Below, in pieces: positions 44,095-53,549 of a stretch of 64,000 bases of DNA; within the stretch, counting starts at the first letter, position 1; each line of letters opens with the position of its first letter. Origin of the DNA: DATAUD01 sp036268455 (GTDB lineage Bacteria; Verrucomicrobiota; Verrucomicrobiia; Limisphaerales; Palsa-1400); the NCBI GenBank assembly GCA_036268455.1, contig DATAUD010000009.1, forward strand, positions 124,001 to 188,000, given 5' to 3'. The translations under genes and the position numbers were made by a program. Below the pieces are notes generated by a model, which was not told the DNA's origin, did no database searches, and was given only the letters and a program-made list of their open reading frames with translations.

Positions 44095-44787
44095 ATGCCG
44101 TTAGAGCAAGCGGAACGCCATTATCAGGGCGAGGCAGGCCGCCGCTATCATCAACTTAAGCGCGGAATCCCGGAATGCGCCATCGCGTGGGTTTCCAATC
44201 TGCGCGCGGAAAAGCTATCGCCTCATATCTCGGCCACTGACGTCGTTCTTGAATACGGCGTTGGCGCTGGGTGGAATCTTGCGGCGTTGAGGTGCGGGCG
44301 CAAAATTGGCTGCGACGTGTCCGAGGAAGTGGAGGCGGGGGTACGCGCCCTTGGCATTGAATTCGTCCGTGACACACAAGTGTTGCCGGACGCGTCTGCC
44401 GACGTTGTCCTTTGCCACCACACGCTCGAGCATCTGTTGAAACCGGTGGACGCACTGAAAGAAATGGGGCGTTTGCTCAAACCGGAAGGTCACCTCCTTT
44501 TATACGTCCCGTTGGAACGGGAAAACCGCGATGAAACCTTTCGCCGAGACGAACCGAATCACCACCTTTATTCCTGGGGTGTACAGACTCTGGGAAATCT
44601 GGTGGAAGAATCCGGCTTTAAAGTAAGCGAGGCGCACGTCGGCGAATTTGGCTATTCGCGATTTGCCGCTGTTTGGGCCGCAAAGCTGGGCCTGGGCGAA
44701 CGCGGTTTTCGTTCTTTGCGCCGAATGCTGCACATCCTAAAACCCGCTTTCGAAGTCCGCCTCTTTGCCGTCAAAAAAACATTATGA
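44095..44787 (+). CDS. Class I SAM-dependent methyltransferase
   Basis: A 230-residue methyltransferase. The SAM motif VVLEYGVGAGWNLAAL is followed by CDVSEEVEAGV and the post-motif VLCHHTLEHLLKPVDALKEM, typical of Methyltransf_11/12 proteins. Substrate specificity cannot be read; similar enzymes act on quinone, lipid or glycan intermediates. ATG 44095 is chosen over GTG 44068 because similarity starts near ERHYQG. Its stop overlaps the EVE gene start (ATGA at 44784-44787). Confidence 0.82.
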   Translation: MPLEQAERHYQGEAGRRYHQLKRGIPECAIAWVSNLRAEKLSPHISATDVVLEYGVGAGWNLAALRCGRKIGCDVSEEVEAGVRALGIEFVRDTQVLPDASADVVLCHHTLEHLLKPVDALKEMGRLLKPEGHLLLYVPLERENRDETFRRDEPNHHLYSWGVQTLGNLVEESGFKVSEAHVGEFGYSRFAAVWAAKLGLGERGFRSLRRMLHILKPAFEVRLFAVKKTL

Positions 44788-45206
44788 ACTACTGGCTCGT
44801 CAAATCAGAACCCGGCTCCTACTCGTGGTCCGATTTTGTGAAAGAAGGCCGCGCCGCCTGGACGGGAGTGCGCAATTTCCAGGCGCGAAACAATTTGCGC
44901 GCCATGAAACCCCGCGATCTTGTCGCGTTTTATCACAGCGGCGAGGGGAAGGAAATTGTCGGCTTGGCGCGCGTAACGCGGGGCTCCTACCCCGATCCCA
45001 CTGCTGATGAAGGAGACTGGGTCTGTGTCGATCTGGAGCCGGTCAAGCCACTGGCCAAACCCGTCACACTGGCGGCCATCAAGAAAGACACGGCGGTAAA
45101 AGACATGCCCCTGGTAAAAAACTCCCGCCTTTCCGTTTCGCCGGTTACAAAAGCTCAGTTCGACCGCCTGCTAGAGTTAGCGCAAACTAAACACGCGCTA
45201 CCTTGA
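44784..45206 (+). CDS. EVE-domain protein
   Basis: A 140-residue PUA-like EVE domain, a fold that binds modified bases in nucleic acids. The sequence opens MNYWLVKSEPGSYSWSDFVK and contains AWTGVRNFQARNNLRAMKPR then DLVAFYHSGEGKEIVGLARV, all typical of the family (human THYN1 homologues). The start is set by the 4-bp overlap with the methyltransferase gene. It lies upstream of mfd; roles in recognising modified DNA or RNA are known for the fold but not shown here. Confidence 0.92.
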   Translation: MNYWLVKSEPGSYSWSDFVKEGRAAWTGVRNFQARNNLRAMKPRDLVAFYHSGEGKEIVGLARVTRGSYPDPTADEGDWVCVDLEPVKPLAKPVTLAAIKKDTAVKDMPLVKNSRLSVSPVTKAQFDRLLELAQTKHALP

Positions 45207-45229
45207 CGATTTAACGATTCCCAGCGACT

Positions 45230-48200
45230 TTGTTGGGCTTGGTCAGTGACATCTTTTCGGTGGTTTCGTCCGCTCCCGCTGTGCAATCCCTGCATCGGCG
45301 TCTGGAGCAGGGAGGCGTGTTGTCATTGGAATCCATCAGCCCGGGAGCGCAGCCTTTTTTTGCGGCGCTGATGTCCCGGATTTTCCCAGGACGGCCCATC
45401 GTCGCTGTCACCGAGGGCCTTCGCACGCAGGAAGTCTTTCAACAGGATTTGGAAACGTGGGCCGGTGAATCCGGGGCGCGGCCGTTGTTTTATCCCGCTT
45501 GGGAAATCCTCCCGCACGAGGCTCGCCTGCCTCATGCCGACGTGATCAGCGAACGGCTTTCCACGCTCATTGCCCTGGCCCAATCGCCAAATAGAATCAT
45601 CGTTTCGAGCGTCGTTTCCCTCCTGCAAAAAACCATGCGGCCCGATGATCTTAAACGCCGGATTCGCGAATTGCGGCGGGGCGAGGCGCTCGACCCGTTG
45701 GACCTGATCGAATGGCTCGAGGACCAATCCTACGACGCCGAAACCCAGGTTGCGGAAAAGGGCCACGTCTCGATGCGCGGCGGTATTGTTGATTTTTGGC
45801 CGATGACCAGTCCGTGGCCGGTGCGCCTGGAATTTTTTGGCAGCCAACTGGAGTCCTTGCGTTACTTCGATCCGGTCACGCAAATCTCCCGAGAGGAAAT
45901 CTCCGAAGTCACCGTTCCGCCGGGCGGCGAACTTGGATTGTTGAAACAGCAGGACCCGCCCGCGACCGCCAGCCTCCTCGATTACTTGCCTTCCGGCGCG
46001 ATATTTCTTCTGTGCGAACCGGAAATGTTGAAAGCACAGGCGGATAATTATCAATCGCAGGCGCCGGCCGGGGATGCGTTTTTTATTTCGTGGAGCCAAT
46101 TTCAGGAGGAAATGTCCCGGCGCGGGATGGCCGCCGTTTCCGTGAGTCAAATCGAAAATATTTTCATCGAGGACGTAATCGTCGATGGAGTGCGACTCGA
46201 AAATGAGAACGCGCTGAATTTCCAGGGCCTGGACGTGTTCCGTCCGATTGGCGACCGCCGGCCGGAACCGCACATCGCCGAGGCGCAGCGCAAGGAGTTT
46301 TTCAACCAGCTTCATCGTTGGGTGCGCCAGGGCTACGAGCTGCACCTTTTTTGCAATAACGACGGCGAACGCCAGCGTTTCGAAGAAATCTGGTGGGAAT
46401 ACGGCCTTGGACAGCCCACCGCCTTGCGCGTCCGCATTGGCGCATTGTCGCGCGGCTTTTTGTTTGACGCGGCCAAAACGGTTGTCGTCACCGATGCGGA
46501 AATCTTTGGCCGTTACAAGACACAACGTCCGCGCCGCCTCAAGTCGCCCCACGCCGCGTCAAGCCGATCTTTGCTTGACATCAATTTTGCCGAATTGGCC
46601 GAAGGCGATTACGTCGTGCATTTGCAGCATGGCATTGGCCGTTATCTCGGTTTGGGCGTGATGCCCGCGGCGCCCGGGCGTCAACTCTCGCCGGAGCGTC
46701 CCATCTCGATGGCGCCCGGCGAGGAATGCATGATCATTCAATACGCCGCGTCCGATAGCGGGGACACCGCGCCGAAACTCTATGTGCCCGTGAGCGAGGC
46801 GCATTTGGTCAGCAAGTACGTTGGCGCGGGAAAGGTGCGCCCGCCGCTTCACACGCTGGGCGGCACGCGATGGGCAAAGACGAAGGCGCAGGCGGAATCG
46901 GCTGTGCGGGACGTCGCCGCCGACATGCTCGCCGTGCAAGCAGCCCGTTCGTTGCAGGAGGGATTCGCCTTCCCGCTTGACACGGAATGGCAGCGCGAAT
47001 TTGAAAACAGCTTTCTTTACGAAGAAACCCCGGACCAAATGCGCGCCATCGTCGCGGCCAAACGCGACATGGAAACCGCCAGGCCGATGGACCGCCTTGT
47101 TTGCGGCGACGTCGGCTACGGCAAAACAGAAGTCGCCATTCGCGCCGCTTTCAAGGCCGCGTTAAGTGGCAAGCAAGTCGCCGTCCTGGTTCCGACAACC
47201 GTCCTTGCCCAGCAACATTTCAACACGTTTTGCGAGCGGATGGCCGATTACCCGGTGCGCATCGAATTGCTCTCGCGCTATCGCAGTCGCGGCGAACAGG
47301 CAAAGGTCATCAAGGCCCTGGCCGCCGGTTCGGTCGATATTGTCATTGGCACGCACCGTTTGGTTCAGAGCGACATTGATTTCAAGGATTTGGGGCTGGT
47401 GGTCATTGATGAAGAGCAGCGGTTCGGCGTCCTTCACAAAGAGCGTTTCAAACAATTGCGCATGATGGTCGATGTCCTGACCCTCACCGCCACGCCGATT
47501 CCGCGAACGCTCCATCTGGCGCTGGCGGGCGCTCGCGACATGAGTACCATCGAAACCCCGCCGCAGGACCGCCTGCCCGTCGAAACAATCGTCGCCCAAT
47601 ATGATGAACGCCTGATTCGCGACGCCATTCAACGCGAGTTGAACCGGGGCGGCCAGGTTTTTTATCTTTACAATCGGGTGCTTGACATCGAGGTGGTCGC
47701 CCAGCGATTGCGCGGTCTCGTTCCGCAGGCTCGCATCGCCGTCGGCCACGGCCAGATGCACAGCGATCAATTGGAGGAAGTGATGACCACCTTCGTCAAT
47801 GGCGACAGCGACGTGCTCCTCTCCACCACCATCATCGAGAGCGGACTGGACATTCCCAACGCCAACACAATTATTATTGACCGCGCCGATCGATTTGGAC
47901 TGAGCGATTTGTATCAATTGCGCGGGCGCGTGGGGCGTTACAAACACCAGGCTTACGCGTATTTGCTCCTGCCGCGCCATGCGGGATTGTTGACAGACGC
48001 CCGCAAGCGCATCAGCGCCATCAAACAATATTCCAGCCTGGGCAGCGGATTTAAAATTGCCATGCGCGACCTCGAAATTCGCGGCGCCGGAAATCTTTTG
48101 GGCGCCGAACAAAGCGGGCATATCACCGCCGTCGGCTTTGAGCTGTACTGTCAACTACTGCGTAAAAGCGTCCAAAGCCTCAAGGGTGAAAAAACGGCGC

Positions 48201-48634
48201 CGCGCGTGGACATCCAGGTCCGGCTGGACTTCGTCGCAATGAACGACAATGTGCCGGAGTTGGAGGCGAATTCTCCCGCGAGCCGCGCCCTGGCCTCTTT
48301 CCCGGCGGCTTATATTCCCGAGGCGCAACAACGAATCGAAATTTACCGCAAACTTGCCCAGGCCGCCGACGGAGAGTCGTTGCGTCAATTGAAGATAGAA
48401 TTGCGGGACCGTTTTGGCCCTTTGCCCGAGCCGGTGGAACTTCTTTTAAAAATTGCCGCCCTAAAACTTGAAGCGGCGGCGCGAGGTGTTACAGTCATTG
48501 AGTGCAAGGAGGACAAGCTTATGCTGACGCGGCGCAATGACTTCGTAATGGTGGATGGAAAATTTCCGCGCCTTAGAAAAACCACGGCCTCCGCGCGATT
48601 AAATGAAATAAAAAAACTGGTTTTGGCACTGTAA
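45230..48634 (+). CDS. mfd: Transcription-repair coupling factor
   Basis: A 1134-residue SF2 translocase that releases RNA polymerase stalled at lesions and recruits UvrA. Domain order is a UvrB-homology region (about 30-330, with LPHADVISERLSTLIAL), an RNA-polymerase-interacting CarD-like domain (about 455-530, GDYVVHLQHGIGRYLGLG), the RecG-like helicase with Walker A GDVGYGKTEVA, DEEQ in VVIDEEQRFG and TATPIPRTLH, and a C-terminal TRCF domain. The start is uncertain: TTG 45230 is used, but nearby TTG/GTG codons are equally possible. No Shine-Dalgarno site is seen. Confidence 0.95.
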   Translation: MLGLVSDIFSVVSSAPAVQSLHRRLEQGGVLSLESISPGAQPFFAALMSRIFPGRPIVAVTEGLRTQEVFQQDLETWAGESGARPLFYPAWEILPHEARLPHADVISERLSTLIALAQSPNRIIVSSVVSLLQKTMRPDDLKRRIRELRRGEALDPLDLIEWLEDQSYDAETQVAEKGHVSMRGGIVDFWPMTSPWPVRLEFFGSQLESLRYFDPVTQISREEISEVTVPPGGELGLLKQQDPPATASLLDYLPSGAIFLLCEPEMLKAQADNYQSQAPAGDAFFISWSQFQEEMSRRGMAAVSVSQIENIFIEDVIVDGVRLENENALNFQGLDVFRPIGDRRPEPHIAEAQRKEFFNQLHRWVRQGYELHLFCNNDGERQRFEEIWWEYGLGQPTALRVRIGALSRGFLFDAAKTVVVTDAEIFGRYKTQRPRRLKSPHAASSRSLLDINFAELAEGDYVVHLQHGIGRYLGLGVMPAAPGRQLSPERPISMAPGEECMIIQYAASDSGDTAPKLYVPVSEAHLVSKYVGAGKVRPPLHTLGGTRWAKTKAQAESAVRDVAADMLAVQAARSLQEGFAFPLDTEWQREFENSFLYEETPDQMRAIVAAKRDMETARPMDRLVCGDVGYGKTEVAIRAAFKAALSGKQVAVLVPTTVLAQQHFNTFCERMADYPVRIELLSRYRSRGEQAKVIKALAAGSVDIVIGTHRLVQSDIDFKDLGLVVIDEEQRFGVLHKERFKQLRMMVDVLTLTATPIPRTLHLALAGARDMSTIETPPQDRLPVETIVAQYDERLIRDAIQRELNRGGQVFYLYNRVLDIEVVAQRLRGLVPQARIAVGHGQMHSDQLEEVMTTFVNGDSDVLLSTTIIESGLDIPNANTIIIDRADRFGLSDLYQLRGRVGRYKHQAYAYLLLPRHAGLLTDARKRISAIKQYSSLGSGFKIAMRDLEIRGAGNLLGAEQSGHITAVGFELYCQLLRKSVQSLKGEKTAPRVDIQVRLDFVAMNDNVPELEANSPASRALASFPAAYIPEAQQRIEIYRKLAQAADGESLRQLKIELRDRFGPLPEPVELLLKIAALKLEAAARGVTVIECKEDKLMLTRRNDFVMVDGKFPRLRKTTASARLNEIKKLVLAL

Positions 48635-48694
48635 ATTTGCACGCATTCCTTGTGCCAACTGCCTGACGATGAACTCAATTTAACTCACAAAAAA

Positions 48695-50584
48695 ATGGCG
48701 TTGTTCCTTGACCGAACAACGCGTGCTAACCATATTGTCGGCCATTTTTGTAATTTGAACAGCTCAAAGAAAAAAACTGTTCGGAAAGAAGGCGCTCAGT
48801 CCGCAACCACACCGGCCCGAGCCTCACGGCGGACCGCAACCCAAAGCGCCGGCCCCAAGTCCCAACAGCGAAAGACCGTTGCCGTTGCCATGACACACCT
48901 TGAAACACGCCTGCAAATTCAAACGACCGTTGACAACCCTGCCGCCGTCAGGGCGCCGCTCGACCTGACCGAAAAGACAAAGGAACTTGTCCGTTTGGCC
49001 CAGGAACAGGGCTACCTGACCTACAATGACATCAATGACGCTCTGCCTGACGGCGTGGTGTCCCCTGATGAATTGGACGACCTTTACAGCAAGCTGCGCA
49101 ACCTGGAGGTTGAAATAGTTGACCAGGCTGAGGTTGACCGCGTCAAACAACCCGAGCCGGATGAAGAAGAGGACAAGGGCCGACTCGACATTCTGGACGA
49201 CCCGGTACGCATGTATCTCAAACAGATGGGCCAGGTCCCGTTGCTGACCCGCGAGCAGGAGGTCGAAATCTCCAAGCGGATTGAAGACGCCGAAAATGAG
49301 GTTAAACGGATCGTCTATGGCTTCGGTTTCGCCGGCAAGGAGCACATTGCGCTCGCCGAAAAACTCATTTCCGAACCGCCCAAGGAACGTTTCGACCGCG
49401 TCATCGTTGACAAAAAAATCGAGGGCCGCGAAAACCATCTCCGCGATTTGCGCCGGCTGGTCAAACACGTCCGCGTCCGCGACCAGGAGGTGGATGAGAA
49501 ATACGCCGGCCTGCAGACGCTGGCGCTGGACAAGCACGCTTCGCACGACAAGACCCTGCGCGAATTCAAGAAACTGGACGACAAACTCCAGCGCAGTTTC
49601 AACAGGTTCTTTTACAAACAGCGCGTGATCGAGGAAATGGCGCTGGTCGCCGACAACATTCACGACAAAATTCAGCTTAGCCTGCGCACCATTGAGGAAT
49701 TGGAACAAAGCGGAAAGGCCGCCCAATGCCAGCACATCGTCCAGTCCGAGCAGCGCAAGATCAAGGCGTTGGAGGAATTCGTCCGCATGTCTTGCGCGGA
49801 TTACCTTAAGTGCTACCTCCAGCTTCAGCATTTCGCCCGCAAAGCCATCCAGGCCAAGACCGAAATGGTCGAAGCCAACCTGCGCCTTGTCATTTCCATC
49901 GCCAAAAAATACACCAACCGCGGCCTTTCCTTTCTCGATCTGATTCAGGAGGGAAACATGGGGTTGATGAAGGCGGTTGAAAAATTTGAATATCGCCGCG
50001 GCTACAAATTCTCCACCTACGCCACTTGGTGGATTCGCCAGGCCATCACCCGTTCCATTGCCGACCAGGCCCGCACCATCCGCATTCCGGTCCACATGAT
50101 CGAGACGATCAACAAGCTGATGCGCGTGCAAAAACAGTTGATCCAGGATTTTGGACGCGAGCCTTCCCCGGACGAAATGGCCGACGAAATGCAAATGCCG
50201 GTCGAGCGGGTCCGGGCAGTTCTGAAAATGGCCCAGCAGCCCATTTCGCTGCAATCTCCGGTCGGCGACAGTGAGGACACCAACTTTGGCGATTTTATCG
50301 AGGACAAATCAGCGGAGAATCCCTCGGACATGACCAGCTACAGCCTTCTCAAGGACAAGCTGGGCGACGTTCTTTCCAGTCTTACCGACCGCGAGCGCAA
50401 AGTCCTGGAGCTTCGCTTTGGGTTGGGAGACGGCTATTCCAGGACGCTGGAGGAGGTTGGGAAACAATTCAAAGTGACGCGGGAGCGCATCCGGCAAATT
50501 GAAGCCAAAGCTCTGCGCAAAATGCGCCACCCGACACGAATTCGCCAGCTTTCCGGGTTTTTAGAGACGGAAGAGCCAGCCTAG
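48695..50584 (+). CDS. rpoD: Primary RNA polymerase sigma factor (sigma-70)
   Basis: The housekeeping sigma factor, about 629 residues. A basic Ala/Thr/Lys-rich N-terminal extension (about 1-60) precedes region 1.1 (LVRLAQEQGYLTYNDINDAL), region 1.2 (DDPVRMYLKQMGQVPLLTRE), a non-conserved acidic/helical insert, region 2 (IAKKYTNRGLSFLDLIQEGN and TYATWWIRQAITRSIADQ), region 3 and region 4 (LEEVGKQFKVTRERIRQIEA). ATG 48695 is chosen; GTG 48650 and ATG 48890 are in frame, and the latter would remove the extension. The extension is longer than in E. coli. Confidence 0.94.
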   Translation: MALFLDRTTRANHIVGHFCNLNSSKKKTVRKEGAQSATTPARASRRTATQSAGPKSQQRKTVAVAMTHLETRLQIQTTVDNPAAVRAPLDLTEKTKELVRLAQEQGYLTYNDINDALPDGVVSPDELDDLYSKLRNLEVEIVDQAEVDRVKQPEPDEEEDKGRLDILDDPVRMYLKQMGQVPLLTREQEVEISKRIEDAENEVKRIVYGFGFAGKEHIALAEKLISEPPKERFDRVIVDKKIEGRENHLRDLRRLVKHVRVRDQEVDEKYAGLQTLALDKHASHDKTLREFKKLDDKLQRSFNRFFYKQRVIEEMALVADNIHDKIQLSLRTIEELEQSGKAAQCQHIVQSEQRKIKALEEFVRMSCADYLKCYLQLQHFARKAIQAKTEMVEANLRLVISIAKKYTNRGLSFLDLIQEGNMGLMKAVEKFEYRRGYKFSTYATWWIRQAITRSIADQARTIRIPVHMIETINKLMRVQKQLIQDFGREPSPDEMADEMQMPVERVRAVLKMAQQPISLQSPVGDSEDTNFGDFIEDKSAENPSDMTSYSLLKDKLGDVLSSLTDRERKVLELRFGLGDGYSRTLEEVGKQFKVTRERIRQIEAKALRKMRHPTRIRQLSGFLETEEPA

Positions 50585-50667
50585 GGCCAGTTTGGTTTGC
50601 CGAACACGACAGCGGACGGCCCCCCGACATCATATAAAGATATGGGATGAAAGCCTTAATCTGCATC

Positions 50668-50696
50668 TTGACAATTTGCGAGTTTGAGCTTTAACT
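50668..50696 (+). promoter_or_regulatory. Candidate promoter of the prepilin-type gene
   Basis: A perfect TTGACA (50668-50673) is followed after 17 bp by a weak -10 (TTAACT, 50691-50696, 3/6). The start codon at 50713 is 16 bp further on. The -35 is convincing; the -10 assignment is tentative. Confidence 0.35.
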
Positions 50697-50712
50697 ACGA
50701 ATATACAAATCC

Positions 50713-51654
50713 ATGATTCAACCAATTTTTACACGAACGCATCGACAACGGAAATTCAGCGGGTTTACGCTGATTGAACTGCTCGTGGTGATTGCGATTA
50801 TCGCGATCTTGGCTGCGTTGTTGCTACCGGCGCTCTCCTCGGCGAAAACGCAGTCGCAGGGCATCAAGTGCATGAGCAACCTGCGCCAGGTGACAATCGC
50901 GTGGAAAAGTTATTGCTCGGACTTTAGGAGCATTTTCCCCGCCAACGAAGAAGGCTCAACGGGTTATGCTCAGGGCGATACTGCCGCTCCTTGGGTCAAT
51001 GGGTGGGAGGGCTTTAACGGCAGTCAACTTCCCCTCGATGCCGATACGAATCTCCAGGATATACTGAACCCGACTTACGCCTCGCTTGGGCCGTATATCG
51101 GATCACCCGGCATTTACAAATGCCCGGCAGATCCAAGTTGTGTAAACGGTTTGACGGGTTCGCCTCGGGACAGGAGCATTTCGATGAATCAGGCTGTGGG
51201 GTCGTCCCTTACAGGCGGCACCAACGGCATTGGCAACTGGCTTGACGGAGGTAGCGGACCCGGCCCTTACCTCATTTATACCAAGGAGAGTGATCTGAGC
51301 AGACCTTCGCCGGCTGCTTTGTTTTTGTTACTGGACGAGCATCCTGACAGTATTAACGATGGCGCCTTTGCCGTCACAATGCCTACATCTCAAAATGCAG
51401 CAGAATGGGTTGATCATCCGGCTAAATGGCATGCCAATGGCGATGCTTTCAGTTTTGTCGATGGACACGCGGAGCTTCATGGTTGGCGGGAACCGCAAAA
51501 TATTATCAATCCGGAATATAAAAATCCTTATAACACAACTGCCGCCAATTCTGGTCCTTATACTGGAATAAACGCAGAGCCGGATATTTTTTGGATAGCA
51601 ATGCGGACCTCGGCCTACAAAGACGGCAAGGGCGACGGATTCAGCAGCCCATGA
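50713..51654 (+). CDS. Prepilin-type N-terminal cleavage/methylation protein (H-X9-DG type)
   Basis: A 313-residue exported pseudopilin-like protein. The type III signal GFTLIELLVVIAIIAILAAL is canonical, with cleavage before Phe and Glu at mature position 5. A soluble body follows, with the late motif FSFVDGHAELHGW typical of the Planctomycetes/Verrucomicrobia H-X9-DG group. Such proteins are processed by prepilin peptidase and may form surface or secretion-related fibres. It is a paralogue of the interrupted gene at 3934 and shows what the intact protein looks like. Confidence 0.9.
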   Translation: MIQPIFTRTHRQRKFSGFTLIELLVVIAIIAILAALLLPALSSAKTQSQGIKCMSNLRQVTIAWKSYCSDFRSIFPANEEGSTGYAQGDTAAPWVNGWEGFNGSQLPLDADTNLQDILNPTYASLGPYIGSPGIYKCPADPSCVNGLTGSPRDRSISMNQAVGSSLTGGTNGIGNWLDGGSGPGPYLIYTKESDLSRPSPAALFLLLDEHPDSINDGAFAVTMPTSQNAAEWVDHPAKWHANGDAFSFVDGHAELHGWREPQNIINPEYKNPYNTTAANSGPYTGINAEPDIFWIAMRTSAYKDGKGDGFSSP

Positions 51655-51712
51655 TCTTGGGATCAGATTGCTGAAAACTCAATTCTTCGGGAAAGGCGAC
51701 AGGCCACTACTC

Positions 51713-51741
51713 TTGATTAATCTTCAAAGTGACGGCACAAT
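51713..51741 (+). promoter_or_regulatory. Candidate promoter of the GTPase-associated operon
   Basis: TTGATT (51713-51718) and CACAAT (51736-51741) are 17 bp apart, each with about 4/6 match to the sigma-70 consensus. The GTG of the first operon gene is 37 bp downstream. It is the only candidate in the 124-bp gap, and all nine genes that follow are nearly contiguous. Confidence 0.4.
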
Positions 51742-51778
51742 AGCAGTGTTATGCCGTTAATTTGAAAGAGTCCCGCCT

Positions 51779-53539
51779 GTGCTCAGTTTACTTGGCAAAG
51801 TGCAATGGGTTGCAGTCGATTGTGTCACGGGCGAAGCCCGCACTGTCGAACGGCTCCCCTTTGAAATTGGCGCGGGCCAGGGCGCTGATCTCCGGTTGAA
51901 TGGCCAGGGCGTAGGGGAGCGGCATTGCGCGATCAATCAGGTGAAAGGTCACGGGCTGTGCCTCGTTAAACAGGAAGCCAATTTCCCCCTTGTCGTTGAT
52001 TGCGAACCGGTCGAGTTTCGTCCGCTTGTCCCCGATACTGAATACGCGGTAAAGGTGGGACCCCATTTTCTGGCGCTGTACGGCAGCAAAAAGCTGGAAC
52101 CGTGGCTCAAAGCGCTGGATTGCGCACAATGGACCTTGCGCGATACCGCTAACAATCGTGTCGATGGGCCGATGGGTTTCGAGGAATTGTGCCAGTTCGC
52201 CCGGGAACAGCAACGGCATCCGCAATCGTTGGTGCAGCCGGCGGGGCTGGGGAAGAGTTTTTTTCTTGCGGACGCATTTGAAGTGTTGAAAGCGATGACG
52301 GGGGCGGCAGAGAGGACCGCGGCGCCGGTCGAAGAATCGGAGGATGAGGGGCCGCCGGACCTTTTGACTTGTCCTGTGTGCTGGCTGAAGTTCGACATCG
52401 GAGACATCATGCACGTCGCCACGCACGATTCGTTGCGGGGCGACCCTATCCTCGGCGAGGACGCGCCACAACGGTTTCTCGCCACGCGTTTCAACGATAT
52501 TGGCCAGGCGGTGGATGCTTTTGGACTGCCTTGCACGGAGACAGCCTGCCCGCATTGCCGGCGGGCGCTGCCGCCGGGTTTCACGGAAATGCCGCATCAC
52601 ATCATCTCGATTGTGGGCGATCAAAGCGCGGGGAAATCCTATTATTTGAGCGTGCTGCTCAAGATGCTGCCGGCGAGCCTGTATCAGAATTTTTCGGTGG
52701 TATTCCAGGACGCGGACCCGGCGGGCAACGCGCAGATCAACGAAATGAAGCAAACGCTCTTCGGCGCGCAAACGCCGGAAGGGGCGCGGCTGGTCAAAAC
52801 GCAATTGGAAGGCAGCATGTATGTGCGATTTCCGCGTTACGGACGGACTGTGGCGCTGCCGAAACCATTCGTGTTTTCCGCGGCTTCGACGCAGGATCGG
52901 GAGCGGCGCTGCTCATTGATTTTTTACGACAACGCCGGGGAGCATTTTCAACCGGGCCGCGATTCAGCCGATTCGCCCGGGGCGCAGCATGTAGCCAGTT
53001 CCTCGGGGGTGCTGTTTTTGTTTGATCCGTTCAACAGCCCGGATTTTCGCCAATTGATCGCCGACGGGACGGATCCGCAATTGGAAAAACCTGTCCGGGA
53101 CCAGCAAGGCGTGATCCTTTCGGAAATGAAGGTGCGCATCGCGCGGTTGCTCAAGCTGGAATTGCTGGACCAAATCGATGTGCCGCTCGCGGTGGTGATT
53201 GGCAAGTGCGACGCGTGGATTCATTTGCTCGAACCGGAGCCTTTGCGTCAGACCGTCCGGGACGGTTGCCTGGACATGGATGCGATCACCGAGAATTCAA
53301 ACCGCGTGCGGCACCTTGTGGAAAGGGCGTGTCCGGCAATTGTCGCCAACGCGGAATCGATCAGCCGGCGGGTGCTTTACTTTCCGGTGAGTTCATTTGG
53401 ACACGCGCCAGTGCGGTTGGGGGCGGGGGATTACGTGCCGGACCCGCGGCGGTTGAAGCCGTTCGAGGTGGAGACGCCGGTGCTGTGGCTGCTTTCGCGA
53501 ATTGAGCCAAAACTGGTGCCCTCCCAAACCTCTCAATGA
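51779..53539 (+). CDS. FHA/GYF-like/zinc-ribbon GTPase (double-GTPase-2-like), operon gene 1
   Basis: A 586-residue cytosolic protein. Residues 1-100 are FHA-like (FEIGAGQGADLRLNGQGVGE then RHCAINQVKG). About 115-172 resembles a GYF_2 module (QWTLRDTANNRVDGPMGFEE). A zinc ribbon is formed by CPVC (198-201) and CPHC (257-260). A P-loop GTPase domain follows with Walker A GDQSAGKSYYL (280-290), Walker B/G3-like LIFYDNAGEHF (380-390) and a G4-like VIGKCDAW (473-480). This architecture matches the predicted double-GTPase 2 (DO-GTPase2) of GTPase-associated conflict systems. GTG 51779 is the start. It probably regulates the membrane complex encoded downstream. Confidence 0.8.
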   Translation: MLSLLGKVQWVAVDCVTGEARTVERLPFEIGAGQGADLRLNGQGVGERHCAINQVKGHGLCLVKQEANFPLVVDCEPVEFRPLVPDTEYAVKVGPHFLALYGSKKLEPWLKALDCAQWTLRDTANNRVDGPMGFEELCQFAREQQRHPQSLVQPAGLGKSFFLADAFEVLKAMTGAAERTAAPVEESEDEGPPDLLTCPVCWLKFDIGDIMHVATHDSLRGDPILGEDAPQRFLATRFNDIGQAVDAFGLPCTETACPHCRRALPPGFTEMPHHIISIVGDQSAGKSYYLSVLLKMLPASLYQNFSVVFQDADPAGNAQINEMKQTLFGAQTPEGARLVKTQLEGSMYVRFPRYGRTVALPKPFVFSAASTQDRERRCSLIFYDNAGEHFQPGRDSADSPGAQHVASSSGVLFLFDPFNSPDFRQLIADGTDPQLEKPVRDQQGVILSEMKVRIARLLKLELLDQIDVPLAVVIGKCDAWIHLLEPEPLRQTVRDGCLDMDAITENSNRVRHLVERACPAIVANAESISRRVLYFPVSSFGHAPVRLGAGDYVPDPRRLKPFEVETPVLWLLSRIEPKLVPSQTSQ

Positions 53540-53549
53540 CGGGTGCAAC

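Noticed and set aside
48824..50254. 476-codon minus-strand frame opposite rpoD
   Set aside because: Antisense to rpoD, which has all sigma-70 regions intact; the frame has no start context or family similarity.
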